Source: Desulfamplus magnetovallimortis (GTDB lineage: Bacteria > Desulfobacterota > Desulfobacteria > Desulfobacterales > Desulfobacteraceae). From it: a stretch of 64,000 nt of DNA. The position numbers and the translations under genes are program-made. This document shows, piece by piece, positions 52,582 to 61,762 of this stretch. The DNA lies in assembly GCF_900170035.1 (NCBI RefSeq), contig NZ_LT828558.1:1-64000 (forward strand). Direction: 5' to 3'. A model generated the notes under the pieces. It was not told the origin of the DNA. It ran no database searches and was given only the letters and a program-made list of their open reading frames with translations. Position 1 is the first letter of the stretch, and each line of letters opens with the position of its first letter.

Positions 52582-52959
52582 ATGGGACTTGTTTTTAATA
52601 ATGAAACCTGCTCGGGCTGTAAGGCCTGCGAGCTTGTTTGTACCTTGCAGAACTTAAATGAAATCAATCCTTCAAAAGCAATGTTGCATGTTTATGGGAA
52701 ATTTCCTGAACCTGGAAAATATTTTGTGGATATTTGTGATCAGTGCGGAGCATGTGCAGAGGCTTGTCCTGTAGGTGCAATTGAGCTTAAAGGAAAAACA
52801 TATCGTATAAATAAAGATAAATGCGATAAATGCCTTGCATGTATATCTGCGTGTCCTGTGAATCTTGTGAAAGTTGATGATGACGGATATCCTTACAAAT
52901 GCATAAACTGCAAGCAATGTATAACTATCTGTCCAAGGGATGCATTAACATTTGAATAG
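52582..52959 (+). CDS. 4Fe-4S ferredoxin-type protein (AOR partner)
   Basis: A 125-residue iron-sulfur protein with four Cys motifs: CSGCKACELVC, CDQCGACAEACP, CDKCLACISACP and CINCKQCITICP, enough for up to four [4Fe-4S] clusters. Its size and pattern match the electron-transfer subunits encoded next to aldehyde:ferredoxin oxidoreductases. The start is ATG 52582, right after a GGGAGCTGAA site; the frame opens earlier at a TTG at 52564. It precedes AOR by 460 bases of repeats and would accept electrons from it (inference from context). Confidence 0.88.
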   Translation: MGLVFNNETCSGCKACELVCTLQNLNEINPSKAMLHVYGKFPEPGKYFVDICDQCGACAEACPVGAIELKGKTYRINKDKCDKCLACISACPVNLVKVDDDGYPYKCINCKQCITICPRDALTFE

Positions 52960-53005
52960 GTTCTCAAAATCGACATCTTATTGCTTTTTCAGAAGTTATT
53001 GCATT

Positions 53006-53095
53006 TGTCTGAATCAGGATAACCAGGATGGATAGGATGTTCAGGATAGATAATCCTGCCTTATCCTGTTAATCCTGGGAATCCTGATTCAGACA
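53006..53095. repeat. Repeat family D, 90-bp element with 15-bp terminal inverted repeats
   Basis: It begins TGTCTGAATCAGGAT and ends ATCCTGATTCAGACA, which are perfectly complementary. The interior is built from repeated (A)ATCCTG and CAGGAT words (for example TTATCCTGTTAATCCTG). A second copy is at 57121-57206. Confidence 0.88.
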
Positions 53096-53226
53096 GTGTT
53101 GACAAGGCTTACAAGATCATATGTGTTGACTTTGAGTAGGTTGGCAGCAGGAGATTTCTCTGACTATCAGTGATTTGTGCATGAAAGTCATGATATATCA
53201 GTATTTTATGAATATTTTCTAATATG

Positions 53227-53379
53227 CCCCCATGTTTGCTGACGCATCACAACGAAACGTGAAAGTCGTTGTATATCAGCATGTTGTGGAGACTTTCTAA
53301 TAAACCCCCATGTTTGCTGACGCATCAGAACGAAACATGAAAGTCGTTACATATCATTATGATGTGCAGACTTTCAAAA
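53227..53379 (+). repeat. Two tandem variants related to repeat family B
   Basis: Two units of about 76 bases start CCCCCATGTTTGCTGACGCA, continue CATCA(C/G)AACGAAAC, GAAAGTCGTT, and end GACTTTC. They share the GAAAGTC...GACTTTC arms with family B but not its GCGG/CCGC head. A weaker unit may precede them at about 53150-53226. They fill the gap before the AOR gene. Confidence 0.75.
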
Positions 53380-53418
53380 AAATACTTTTGCCATTTTTAA
53401 TATATTCTGGAGGGAAAG

Positions 53419-55329
53419 ATGCTGTACGGATATGCAGGTAATACATTGAGAATTGATTTGGATAGCCAAAAGACAGAAAAGGAGCCACTTAAAAAGGATT
53501 GGGTGGATGATTTCATTGGCGGTCGAGGCTTTACTGCCAAAATTTTATATGATGAAAACCCACCAAATGTTGATCCCTTTGACGGCGAGAACAGATTCAT
53601 AATTGCCATGGGGCCTTTGAGCGGGCTTTTTGTGCCGGCAAGTGGAAAAACCCATTTTTGTACCAAGTCTCCTGCCACAGGAGGCTATGGAGACAGCAAC
53701 ATGGGTGGGCACTTTGGGGTCAACATGAAGTATGCAGGATATGATGTAACCATCATCAAGGGCAAGGCAAAGGAGCCTTCATATATATTTATTGACAATG
53801 ACAATGTTGAAATAAGACCTGCGGCACATTACTGGGGAAAAGGCTCAACAGAAGTTGAAGAGTTGATGAAAAAGGAGGTGGGGGAAGATTTCCAGATTCT
53901 GACCATTGGAGAAGCTGGTGAAAACCTTGTAAATTTTGCATGTATTTCCCATGATTTTGGCCGTCAGGCCGGTCGAATAGGAATTGGTGCTGTTCTTGGT
54001 TCAAAAAATATTAAGGCCATTGCTGTCAGGGGAAACAAAAGCATTCCTGTATTTGATCCCAAGGGGCTTTTAAAAAAAGGCAAGGAGACCTATGCTGCCT
54101 GCCGTGAGAAACCCGGGTTTAAGGGGTGGACCCCTGAAGGAACAGCCGGAATAACCAACTGGTGCAATGATGTTGGAGCACTGCCCACAAGAAACTTTAA
54201 GACATCCAATTGCGATTATGCTGACAAGATTAACGGAAAGGCCATATTAAAGGAACTTAAAATTACGGACAAGGGCTGCTTTTCCTGTCCCATTCCCTGT
54301 GGAAAATATGGTCATGCCAGAACCAAACTTGGCAATGCATATGTAGAAGGGCCTGAGTATGAGACACTATCTCTTCTGGGGAGCAACTGCGAGCTTGACG
54401 ACATTCATGCAATTGCATATGCAAACTATATCTGCGATGAGTCAGGTATTGACACCTGTTCTGCCGGTGCAGTGGTAAGCTTTGCCCTTGAGTGCTATGA
54501 AAAGGGATATATCTCTAAGGAAGATATGGGAATGGATGTGAAATGGGGAGATCTTGACTCCATTGTTCATATTTTAAAGATCATTAGCAAAAGAGAGGGA
54601 ATAGGAGATGTGCTGGCCCTTGGAGTTCGGGGGGCGGCAGAGAAAATAGGGTATGACAGCCACAGGTTTGCCATACATGTAAAAGGTTTGGAGTGGACAG
54701 GATATGAGTCAAGAAATGCTCCTGGCATGATGTTAGGTTACATGACATCAGACATAGGAGCACACCATGGGAGGTGCTGGGTACTTGGCTCCGATGTGGC
54801 CACGGCAGTGGGTGGTGATAAAAATGCCACTGTGCATGATCTTATCTCTGGAAACTCAAGCTTTGATACCATTCCCAGGGCAGATCACAAGAATGTTGTG
54901 CCTCTTGTACTGAAATCCCAGCATCTGCGGCCAGCTTTTGATATACTTGGTACATGCCGTCTTCAGTATATGGAGATTGGCCTTGAGACCAAATATTATG
55001 AGGAGCTGTACTATTATGCCACCGGTAAAAAGATGGATTTTGAAAAGGATCTTCTGCTTTTGTCAGAAAAAATATGGCATTTGAACCGTATGTTCAATAA
55101 AAGGGAGATTCCTGATTTTGGCAGAAAATATGATTATCCGCCTGCACGATTCCATGAAGAGAAGATACCTAACGGCCCTAACAAGGGCCATGTGATGTCC
55201 CTTGAAGTTATTGAAGAGATGCTTGACACATACTATGAGGCAAGGGGCTGGGACATGAACGGTATCCCCACAAGGGAGACACTTGAAAAACATGGCCTGA
55301 ACCAATGTCTTGAATTTATGGAGCTTTAG
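53419..55329 (+). CDS. Aldehyde:ferredoxin oxidoreductase (tungsten/molybdopterin)
   Basis: A 636-residue AOR-family enzyme that oxidises aldehydes to acids and reduces ferredoxin. The [4Fe-4S] ligands are visible as GCFSCPIPCGKYG (C-x2-C-x3-C) and ILGTCRLQY. The N-terminal pterin-binding part has GYAGNTLRIDLDSQKTEKEP, DFIGGRGFTAKILYDE and GRQAGRIGIGAVLGSKNIKA. A TCTGGAGGGAAAG site precedes the ATG. It is followed three bases later by a MoaD-like gene, the standard AOR partner. The aldehyde substrate is unknown. Confidence 0.95.
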   Translation: MLYGYAGNTLRIDLDSQKTEKEPLKKDWVDDFIGGRGFTAKILYDENPPNVDPFDGENRFIIAMGPLSGLFVPASGKTHFCTKSPATGGYGDSNMGGHFGVNMKYAGYDVTIIKGKAKEPSYIFIDNDNVEIRPAAHYWGKGSTEVEELMKKEVGEDFQILTIGEAGENLVNFACISHDFGRQAGRIGIGAVLGSKNIKAIAVRGNKSIPVFDPKGLLKKGKETYAACREKPGFKGWTPEGTAGITNWCNDVGALPTRNFKTSNCDYADKINGKAILKELKITDKGCFSCPIPCGKYGHARTKLGNAYVEGPEYETLSLLGSNCELDDIHAIAYANYICDESGIDTCSAGAVVSFALECYEKGYISKEDMGMDVKWGDLDSIVHILKIISKREGIGDVLALGVRGAAEKIGYDSHRFAIHVKGLEWTGYESRNAPGMMLGYMTSDIGAHHGRCWVLGSDVATAVGGDKNATVHDLISGNSSFDTIPRADHKNVVPLVLKSQHLRPAFDILGTCRLQYMEIGLETKYYEELYYYATGKKMDFEKDLLLLSEKIWHLNRMFNKREIPDFGRKYDYPPARFHEEKIPNGPNKGHVMSLEVIEEMLDTYYEARGWDMNGIPTRETLEKHGLNQCLEFMEL

Positions 55330-55331
55330 GA

Positions 55332-55580
55332 ATGATTACAGTTACACTAAGGCTCTCTGAAAGTCTCCTGTGCATACTGAAAGATATAAAAAAAACAAAA
55401 CATGAAACATACAATATTCAGGTCAAAAAAGGCACAACCATAAGAGAGGTTCTTTTAAATGAAGGAATCCATCCACTGCTTGCTCCTATGGTGGTTATTG
55501 ATAACACCAGGGTTGACATAAATACTGTGCTTGAAAATGATCAGGTGGTTACCCTTTTTGGCCCATTGTCAGGTGGTTGA
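55332..55580 (+). CDS. MoaD/ThiS-like sulfur-carrier protein
   Basis: An 82-residue ubiquitin-fold protein ending in the required GlyGly (VVTLFGPLSGG). TIREVLLNEGIHPLLAPMVV and NTVLENDQVVTLFGP match small MoaD relatives linked to AOR genes, which help make or insert the tungstopterin cofactor. It starts three bases after the AOR stop. Its last 40 bases overlap the convergent sigma-54 activator gene on the other strand. Confidence 0.88.
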   Translation: MITVTLRLSESLLCILKDIKKTKHETYNIQVKKGTTIREVLLNEGIHPLLAPMVVIDNTRVDINTVLENDQVVTLFGPLSGG

Positions 55581-57052
55581 ACAAAAAAATTTTTTCTGTC
55601 TATATTGTATTTTTTCAGCTTGTAGTGAAATGATTGTGGAGAGATGCCAAGGATTCTTGCAGCTTTTGCTGCATTGCCAAGTGTCTCTTTTAATGCACAA
55701 CATATGCTCTCTTTTTCATTTGCACACTGGGCTTCAGATAGAGTCAATGGCCTCTGCTTTGAGCTTTGGGCTGTTTTTTGCTCTGCCGGGCTTATGGTAC
55801 TATGCAAGGTATCCTGAAAATGCGGAGCAAGGTCAAATCCCCTGGCAACATGTGGAGGAATATGTCTCATGCAGATCTGTTGATCTCCATTTACAAGATT
55901 CATGGCTCCTTCAATGACATGTTCCAGCTCCCGCACATTTCCAGGCCATTGATATTGGTGAAAAAGTCTGTTGACTCTGTCAGAAAGCCCTTTGACCTTT
56001 TCACCAAGGGTTCTGTTAAATTTATGGATAAAGTGGGAGACAAGTTTCGGCATATCATCAATTCTATCCCTCAAGGGAGGAATAAGTATGAATACAACAC
56101 CCATTCTGTAAAACAGATCCCTTCGTAACAGGTCTGAGCTGATAATCTGGTGGGGAGTTTTGCTCACACTGCTTATGATCTTTATATTAAGGTCAATCTC
56201 TTCAAGTGAGCCAAGTCTTCTCACCTTTTTCTCCTGAACTACCCTGAGAACTTTGGCCTGGAGTGCTTTTGGCATTGAATCCAGTTCATCAAGAAAAATC
56301 GTGCCTCGGTTTCCCTGTTCAAACAGGCCTGCCTTGTCTATGGAGCCTGTAAAAGCCCCTTTTGATGTTCCGAAAAGTATGCCTTCCAGAAGGTTTTCCG
56401 GAATTGCAGAACAATTTATTGGAATAAATTTTTCCATTGAAGCTGCTCTGTGATTATGTATGGATTGGGCAAACAGCTCTTTTCCAGTACCTGTTTCACC
56501 GGAAAGCATTATTGGCGATGGAGAGTCTGCTGAAAGTTTTGCAGCATTTACAGCCTGTAAAAGTGCATTGTTGGAACCTATCAGATCATTAAAAACAAAC
56601 CTTGTGCCATTTTCCCTGTTTCTGGGATTCTTTTTAGTTGAATCTGCATTTTTAGAGATCATGCCTTCAAGCATCTGGTAATCTTTTGTGAAACTTATTG
56701 CCCCTGTTACCTCGCCATCTTTTAACAAAGGGAATACATTGCTTATTGTGTTGGCCACTTTACCAAGCTTTGTCTGATATACAATGACATGGTTTCTTAC
56801 GGGCTTGCCGCTTTTCATGCATTGCATGGTGGTGCTGTCATTTTCATCAAGATTGTATATATCTATGATTTTTTTCCCCAAAGCAAAATCAATTTCCACG
56901 TCATCAATTTGTGACTGGGTAGCATTATAAAAAAGTATTGTTCCTTCATTGTCTGCAATCAGTACCCCTTCGTGCATGTCAAAAAGAATTTTTAACATTT
57001 CCATGTCATCAAAAACAGGATGTTTTTTTAATACGTTTTGTTCCCATGTCAT
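55541..57052 (-). CDS. Sigma-54-dependent activator with PAS domain
   Basis: A 503-residue enhancer-binding protein. Residues about 15-125 are a PAS sensor (MLKILFDMHEGVLIADNEGT). The AAA+ domain has Walker A MLSGETGTGKELFAQSI, the sigma-54 contact loop GAFTGS (usually GAFTGA), Walker B GTIFLDELDSMP and YQWPGNVRELEHVIEGAM. The C-terminal Fis-type HTH includes AKAARILGISPQSFHYKLKK. It has no receiver domain, so its signal is probably read directly by PAS. It is convergent with AOR/moaD and is the likely activator of the sigma-54-like promoter at 52489 (inference). Confidence 0.92.
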   Translation of the reverse strand: MTWEQNVLKKHPVFDDMEMLKILFDMHEGVLIADNEGTILFYNATQSQIDDVEIDFALGKKIIDIYNLDENDSTTMQCMKSGKPVRNHVIVYQTKLGKVANTISNVFPLLKDGEVTGAISFTKDYQMLEGMISKNADSTKKNPRNRENGTRFVFNDLIGSNNALLQAVNAAKLSADSPSPIMLSGETGTGKELFAQSIHNHRAASMEKFIPINCSAIPENLLEGILFGTSKGAFTGSIDKAGLFEQGNRGTIFLDELDSMPKALQAKVLRVVQEKKVRRLGSLEEIDLNIKIISSVSKTPHQIISSDLLRRDLFYRMGVVFILIPPLRDRIDDMPKLVSHFIHKFNRTLGEKVKGLSDRVNRLFHQYQWPGNVRELEHVIEGAMNLVNGDQQICMRHIPPHVARGFDLAPHFQDTLHSTISPAEQKTAQSSKQRPLTLSEAQCANEKESICCALKETLGNAAKAARILGISPQSFHYKLKKYNIDRKNFFVQPPDNGPKRVTT

Positions 57053-57120
57053 TTTAATAAGTCCTTGAAATTGATATTATTCAAAGCCGACACCTATCCT
57101 CTTTTGACCCTTGTCACTAC

Positions 57121-57206
57121 TGTTTGAATCAGGATGCCCAATGATATTGATTTACAGGATAAAAATCCTGAGCATCCTGTAAATCCTGGTTATCCTGATT
57201 CAGACA
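57121..57206. repeat. Repeat family D, second copy
   Basis: It runs from TGTTTGAATCAGGAT to ATCCTGATTCAGACA, with the same ATCCTG words inside (one mismatch in the left terminus). With the copy at 53006 it brackets the AOR, moaD and activator genes. Confidence 0.85.
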
Positions 57207-57716
57207 AATTCAATAAATGCCGAGAAAGCCAACAAGATTGAAACTGTAAATCTGGAAATGAAATATGCCTGATTGGAATAGATATATTCAGGTGTGGCAC
57301 AAAAATTGATTTAAAACTTGGTCTGGTATGAAGTTTTTGCGAAACAAATTGTTCTTTTGATTGAAATATAAATGCAGATGCATCTTTTTTCCAGTAATTT
57401 CAAGTAAGATAGAAAAAAATGGTCAGACTCAGGTTTTACAGTATCATGAAATAAATCAAGAAAACAGAGGGAATGAATAAAAATTTTTTTATTCTTCCAC
57501 ATCTTTCATATCAAATCCAAAGTACTATACAATTTTTTGAGAAAGACCCCTTAAAATTAAGTTTGCTTCCCCTTAGATCGTAAAAAGGTAAGGAATGCAC
57601 GCGAAATAACTTTACAATTTTCATTGAAACAAAGAGTACGTGAAATAATTAATAGATATTTTGGCATTTTTGACTTTTTACGAGACCATCACAATTAAAT
57701 GCAAAAGGAGAAATTC
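57207..57716 (+). other. Upstream region of the MttB-family gene
   Basis: About 510 bases with no supported gene. It holds TGGCACAAAAATTGA at 57294-57308, which matches the sigma-54 -24 element perfectly but has GA in place of GC at -12. The distance to the MttB start is about 400 bases. I did not see a cobalamin-riboswitch-like sequence. Confidence 0.4.
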
Positions 57717-59150
57717 ATGGATGATTTAAGATTCACCCCCACAATGAAAACCTTGAATAATGAACAGCTTGATGCCTTGCATTCAGCCACGCTTTCGGTT
57801 TTAGAGCGAACAGGGATTGCCATAAAACATCCTAAAGCTCTTGAAATATTTGATGGAGCTGGTTGTAAGGTAGAGTCAGGCAGGGTACGTTTTCCTCCTG
57901 ATGTTGTTGAAAAAGCCATAGCATCTGCCCCTGAAAGGGTTAGCCTGGGAAACAGGTTCAATAACAGTGAAATTTCGCTGGAAGGAGCAAAAACCTATTT
58001 TGGGGCAACTGTGGATTGTGTTAATTATCTGGATCCAGATACTGGGATGGTCAGTGAGTGTAAAAGCAATCATGTTGAGGTTATGGCAAAACTTTGTGAC
58101 CGTCTTGATAATTATGAATGGACAATGACCTTGGGAATAGCAAGGGATATACCGGAAAATATAGCTGACAGAGTTGTTGCACGTATTGCCATGGAGCATT
58201 GTAGCAAGCCTGTTATTGTGTCGGCAAATGATGCAGAGAGCCTTAAGGAGATGTATGAAATGGCCCTGATGTGTCAGGGGGGCGTTGAAAATTTTATGAA
58301 GGCACCTCTTATGGGCACATTGAATTGTACCATCTCTCCCCTTATGTATGATGATCATCTGGCAGAGAAGGATATTTTTGCAGCCGAGAACTCCATTCCC
58401 ATAGTCCACTATTCAGGTATGCAGCTTGGTGCAAGTTTTCCTGCATCCCTTGCAGGGGGGATTGTGATGGGGAGTGCAGAATCATTAAGCGGACTTGTAT
58501 TACAGCAGGCCATAAAGCCTGGTGCTCCTTTTGTATTTGGTTCATTTATCACTATAATGGATATGAAAACCACAGTATTTTCCTATGGGGCCATTGAAAT
58601 GGCAATGATGGTGGGAGGCATGTCACAGCTTGCCCAGAAGTATAAACTTCCATTTTTCAGCACAGCAGGGTGTACAGACTCCAAAAGTGTTGATGCACAG
58701 GCTGCGGCAGAAGGAAGTCTTCAGGATCTTATTATGGCTTCCATTGGTGGGGGACTTGTACACGATACGCACTGCTGGCTTGATCACGGCAGCATTCTTT
58801 CTCCTGGTCACCTTGTAATGGGACAGCAGATACTTGGTATGGTCAAAAGATTCATGCAGGGGATTGATATTTCAGATGAGACCCTTGCCCTTGACCTCAT
58901 TGACAAGATAGGCCCTGGTGGGGCTTTTCTCATGGAACCCCACACAATGAAACATTTTAAAGAGGTTTTTTATCCGGAGATTTTTAAGAGAACAAAAGCC
59001 CAGGCTCCAGGCACAGTGCTGGATGAAAAATTCAGCGACAGGTTACGGGTTAAAACCCTTGATCTAATTAACGCTGAACCTGTTAATCCCCTTCCAGAAG
59101 AGTTATCCCGTGATTTTGATAACAGGCAAAAAAGGTGGATGGCCATTTAG
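57717..59150 (+). CDS. MttB-family (trimethylamine methyltransferase-like) protein without pyrrolysine
   Basis: A 477-residue COG5598 methyltransferase. It reads through without an in-frame amber codon, so it belongs to the non-pyrrolysine MttB group, which includes glycine betaine:corrinoid methyltransferases. Landmarks are SVLERTGIAIKHPKALEIFD near the start, GATVDCVNYLDPDTGMVSE, the middle MKAPLMGTLNCTISPLMYDD, and the pocket region FFSTAGCTDSKSVDAQAAAE. I chose ATG 57717 because AAAGGAG lies eight bases upstream. No corrinoid-protein gene or other methyltransferase is adjacent, but cobO follows on the opposite strand. The substrate is unknown; a quaternary amine is the best guess. Confidence 0.9.
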   Translation: MDDLRFTPTMKTLNNEQLDALHSATLSVLERTGIAIKHPKALEIFDGAGCKVESGRVRFPPDVVEKAIASAPERVSLGNRFNNSEISLEGAKTYFGATVDCVNYLDPDTGMVSECKSNHVEVMAKLCDRLDNYEWTMTLGIARDIPENIADRVVARIAMEHCSKPVIVSANDAESLKEMYEMALMCQGGVENFMKAPLMGTLNCTISPLMYDDHLAEKDIFAAENSIPIVHYSGMQLGASFPASLAGGIVMGSAESLSGLVLQQAIKPGAPFVFGSFITIMDMKTTVFSYGAIEMAMMVGGMSQLAQKYKLPFFSTAGCTDSKSVDAQAAAEGSLQDLIMASIGGGLVHDTHCWLDHGSILSPGHLVMGQQILGMVKRFMQGIDISDETLALDLIDKIGPGGAFLMEPHTMKHFKEVFYPEIFKRTKAQAPGTVLDEKFSDRLRVKTLDLINAEPVNPLPEELSRDFDNRQKRWMAI

Positions 59151-59212
59151 GGAAAAAAAGCAATTATAGTCTTCCAGATAATTAAATTGATAGTGGAAAG
59201 GTCTAACTATCT

Positions 59213-59298
59213 GTTTATATGAAAGTCTCGGTAACAGCCTGTTTCTAAAACGACTTTCATCCCTTCGATTGTGGCGGTGATCAGCCATGTACGTTATC
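59213..59298 (-). repeat. Repeat family B, inverted copy
   Basis: The reverse complement reads ATAACGTACATGGCTGATCA, then CCGCCACAATCGAAGGGATG, and ends GAGACTTTCATATAAA. It lies between the convergent MttB and cobO genes, and both flanks carry TATCTG, a possible 6-base duplication. Confidence 0.85.
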
Positions 59299-59424
59299 TG
59301 GATTATTTTTTTTGACCAAAAAATAAAATAATTTTCTGGAAAGCTATAGATGTCGATTTTAAGTACTTTGGGGACAGATTTTTTGTGCCTGTCCCCATTT
59401 TGTTTAATTTTGTTGGGTAGCAGA

Positions 59425-59940
59425 TTATTTTTCAATACCTGTTCTTGCCTTTACTCCCATTTGGTAGTAGTGCTTTATTTCGGTCATTTCAGTTACAAGA
59501 TCTGCTCTTTCAATCATGGCAGGAGTGGCTCCTCTTCCTGTTATAACAAGCTCCACATGATCAGCTTTGGTGTCAAAGAGTTTTATCATCTCATCTTCAG
59601 ATATAATATTGAAAAAAACTGCAATGTTTCCTTCGTCCATTACAACAAGATTGTGCTCACCATTTTTGAGTATGCTTGCAATTCGTTCATATCCTTTTCG
59701 GCCGGCTTCAATATCTTCATCTGATGGGTTGCCTCTAACAAATTTTCCAAGCCCGAACTGCTCGATAGTTATCTGCTCCGGAAAACGCTTAAGCATGGTT
59801 ATTTCGGAATAGTCCCCCTGTTTGAGAAACTGTCCCATAAATATTTTTCCTCCGGCACCAAGCTGCCTTAATATTAATCCCAGGGCAGCGGTGGTTTTAC
59901 CCTTTCCGTTGCCAGTATAAATTTGAACGTATCCTTGCAT
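59425..59940 (-). CDS. cobO: Cob(I)yrinic acid a,c-diamide adenosyltransferase
   Basis: A 171-residue CobA/BtuR-type enzyme that adenosylates corrinoids. The P-loop is GYVQIYTGNGKGKTTAALGL; other landmarks are GQFLKQGDYSEITMLKRFP, NLVVMDEGNIAVFF and ELVITGRGATPAMIERADLV. AAGGAGG lies upstream of the ATG. Its location next to an MttB-family methyltransferase fits a corrinoid-dependent methyl-transfer context, though cobO is also needed for general B12 metabolism. Confidence 0.94.
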   Translation of the reverse strand: MQGYVQIYTGNGKGKTTAALGLILRQLGAGGKIFMGQFLKQGDYSEITMLKRFPEQITIEQFGLGKFVRGNPSDEDIEAGRKGYERIASILKNGEHNLVVMDEGNIAVFFNIISEDEMIKLFDTKADHVELVITGRGATPAMIERADLVTEMTEIKHYYQMGVKARTGIEK

Positions 59941-60068
59941 TGGTTTTTTTGCCTCCTTGGAATGTTTGTGTGCTGAAAATGAAGTTTTTTCAAAAAATAT
60001 GATAGCATACTTTCAGAGTTTATTATAAAGAAAAAGGAAACTCAAAAAAGCAGCGAAAGGAAAAAATA

Positions 60069-61667
60069 ATGAACCTTGAAAAATATAATGAAGATCTCTT
60101 CCGATTTCTTAATAGCTCTCCAACTTCTTTTCACGCGGTTTTCAATATGGCAAAATTTCTTTCCGCAAAAGGCTTTGTCCGTCTCAATGAGGGAAAACCG
60201 TGGAAAATTAAAAAGGATTCAAGGTACTATGTGGTTAGAAATGACGGTGGTATAATTGCTTTTTATACAGGTGAAAACCAGCCATGGGAAACTGGCATGA
60301 GGCTGTGCGGGGCACATACAGATAGTCCGGCGCTTAAGGTTAAACCCTTTCCGGAGACAGATGCATCCGGTATCACAAGCCTGGGGGTTGAAGTATATGG
60401 CGGAGCACTTCTTAACAGTTGGTTTGACAGAGGGCTTAATCTTGCAGGTAGGATTACAGCCCTTTGCCTTGATAGTGATCATAAAGATGTTCTATCCACC
60501 TATCTTGTAAATTTTAACAAGCCTCTTGCAGTTATTCCCTCGCTTCCAATACATCTTGACAGGGATGCAAACAATAAAAGACACCTTAACCCCCAGGTGG
60601 ATATGCGGCCTGTTGTCTATATAAATAGCACAGGAAGTAAAATTGTTAATAGAATGGCAGGAAGCTTGGAATTTGATCTACAAAAGAGGGGTGGGAACAT
60701 TAATCAATCTGTGGTGGAAAGCTCCTTGCCTGATCTAAAAGATAGTGAATTATCCCATGCCGGAAAACATTCAGAAATTTCTTCAGTTGCTGCTTTGCCT
60801 GATAGGAATTGCGGTAATGATTTTTCAATGGAGCAGGGGGAACCATCTGCTTCAGATGGCAGTTTTATCGAGTTTCAGGGATCTGTTTATCGAGAAAGAA
60901 CCATTGCACCATGTAAACCATTTAAGAGACTTCTTTTGGAACAGGCAATAATGGAGAATCCCAACAGCCACATAAAGGAAGTTTTGGGTTTTGACATGTT
61001 TTTTACAGATGTGCAGGAACCTTTTTATACAGGTTTCAGACAAGAGATGATTTCAGCACCAAGGCTTGATAATCTTCTCTCATGTCATGCTGGCCTTAAA
61101 AGCATAGTTCGTGCCCAGGGACCTGCATTGAGCATCCTTTTTTGTGCCGATCATGAAGAGGTGGGCAGTGAGACTTTGGGAGGGGCAAGAGGAAGTTTTC
61201 TGAATTCTGTTCTTTCACGTCTTATTCCCGACAGTGAAAAACGTTTCATGGCTTCAGCAAAATCCTTCATGATATCCCTTGATAATGCCCATGCCCATCA
61301 TCCAGCCCATGGAGAGCGCTACGATTCATTGCACCCTGTGCAGCTTAATCAGGGGCCTGTCCTTAAAACAAATGCTTCCATGCGTTATGCATCAGACAGC
61401 GAATCATCGGCTTTTTTCAAGCACCTTTGCAACAGAGCAGGCATTGCGTACCAGACCTTTGTGATGCGAAGTGACATGCCCTGCGGCAGTACCATTGGCC
61501 CCGCTGTTTCATCATCCACAGGCATCAGGACAGTTGATGTCGGAGCACCCACATTGGGCATGCATGCCATACGCGAGATTACAGGAACAGAAGACCCTTT
61601 CATGCTCTTTTTGATGCTCAATGAGTTGTTTTCAATGGCAGACCAACCGCTTTTATCCTTGACATAA
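60069..61667 (+). CDS. M18 family aminopeptidase
   Basis: A 532-residue zinc aminopeptidase (ApeB/aspartyl aminopeptidase group). Metal ligands are seen in MRLCGAHTDSPALKVKP (His/Asp), LFCADHEEVGSETLGGARGS (Asp and Glu pair) and ISLDNAHAHHPAHGERYDSL. Near the end, MRSDMPCGSTIGPAVSSSTG and VGAPTLGMHAIREI are also conserved. It is about 100 residues longer than usual, with a low-complexity Ser/Asp-rich insert around residues 215-285. An AAAGGAA site precedes the ATG. Confidence 0.92.
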   Translation: MNLEKYNEDLFRFLNSSPTSFHAVFNMAKFLSAKGFVRLNEGKPWKIKKDSRYYVVRNDGGIIAFYTGENQPWETGMRLCGAHTDSPALKVKPFPETDASGITSLGVEVYGGALLNSWFDRGLNLAGRITALCLDSDHKDVLSTYLVNFNKPLAVIPSLPIHLDRDANNKRHLNPQVDMRPVVYINSTGSKIVNRMAGSLEFDLQKRGGNINQSVVESSLPDLKDSELSHAGKHSEISSVAALPDRNCGNDFSMEQGEPSASDGSFIEFQGSVYRERTIAPCKPFKRLLLEQAIMENPNSHIKEVLGFDMFFTDVQEPFYTGFRQEMISAPRLDNLLSCHAGLKSIVRAQGPALSILFCADHEEVGSETLGGARGSFLNSVLSRLIPDSEKRFMASAKSFMISLDNAHAHHPAHGERYDSLHPVQLNQGPVLKTNASMRYASDSESSAFFKHLCNRAGIAYQTFVMRSDMPCGSTIGPAVSSSTGIRTVDVGAPTLGMHAIREITGTEDPFMLFLMLNELFSMADQPLLSLT

Positions 61668-61762
61668 AATGGCAGTATGGTTATATCGCTTAAGTTAACA
61701 GAAGAGCAAAGTGCTGTTTTTTACGTGATTCTCTTTTTTAAATCTTCAATTTTTTGTGGGGA

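Noticed and set aside
57717-59150. Pyrrolysine-containing MttB
   Set aside because: No in-frame TAG is used; the frame is continuous at full length.
59103-59435. 110-residue minus-strand frame
   Set aside because: It is a translation of an inverted family B repeat overlapping the MttB gene end; no coding signal.
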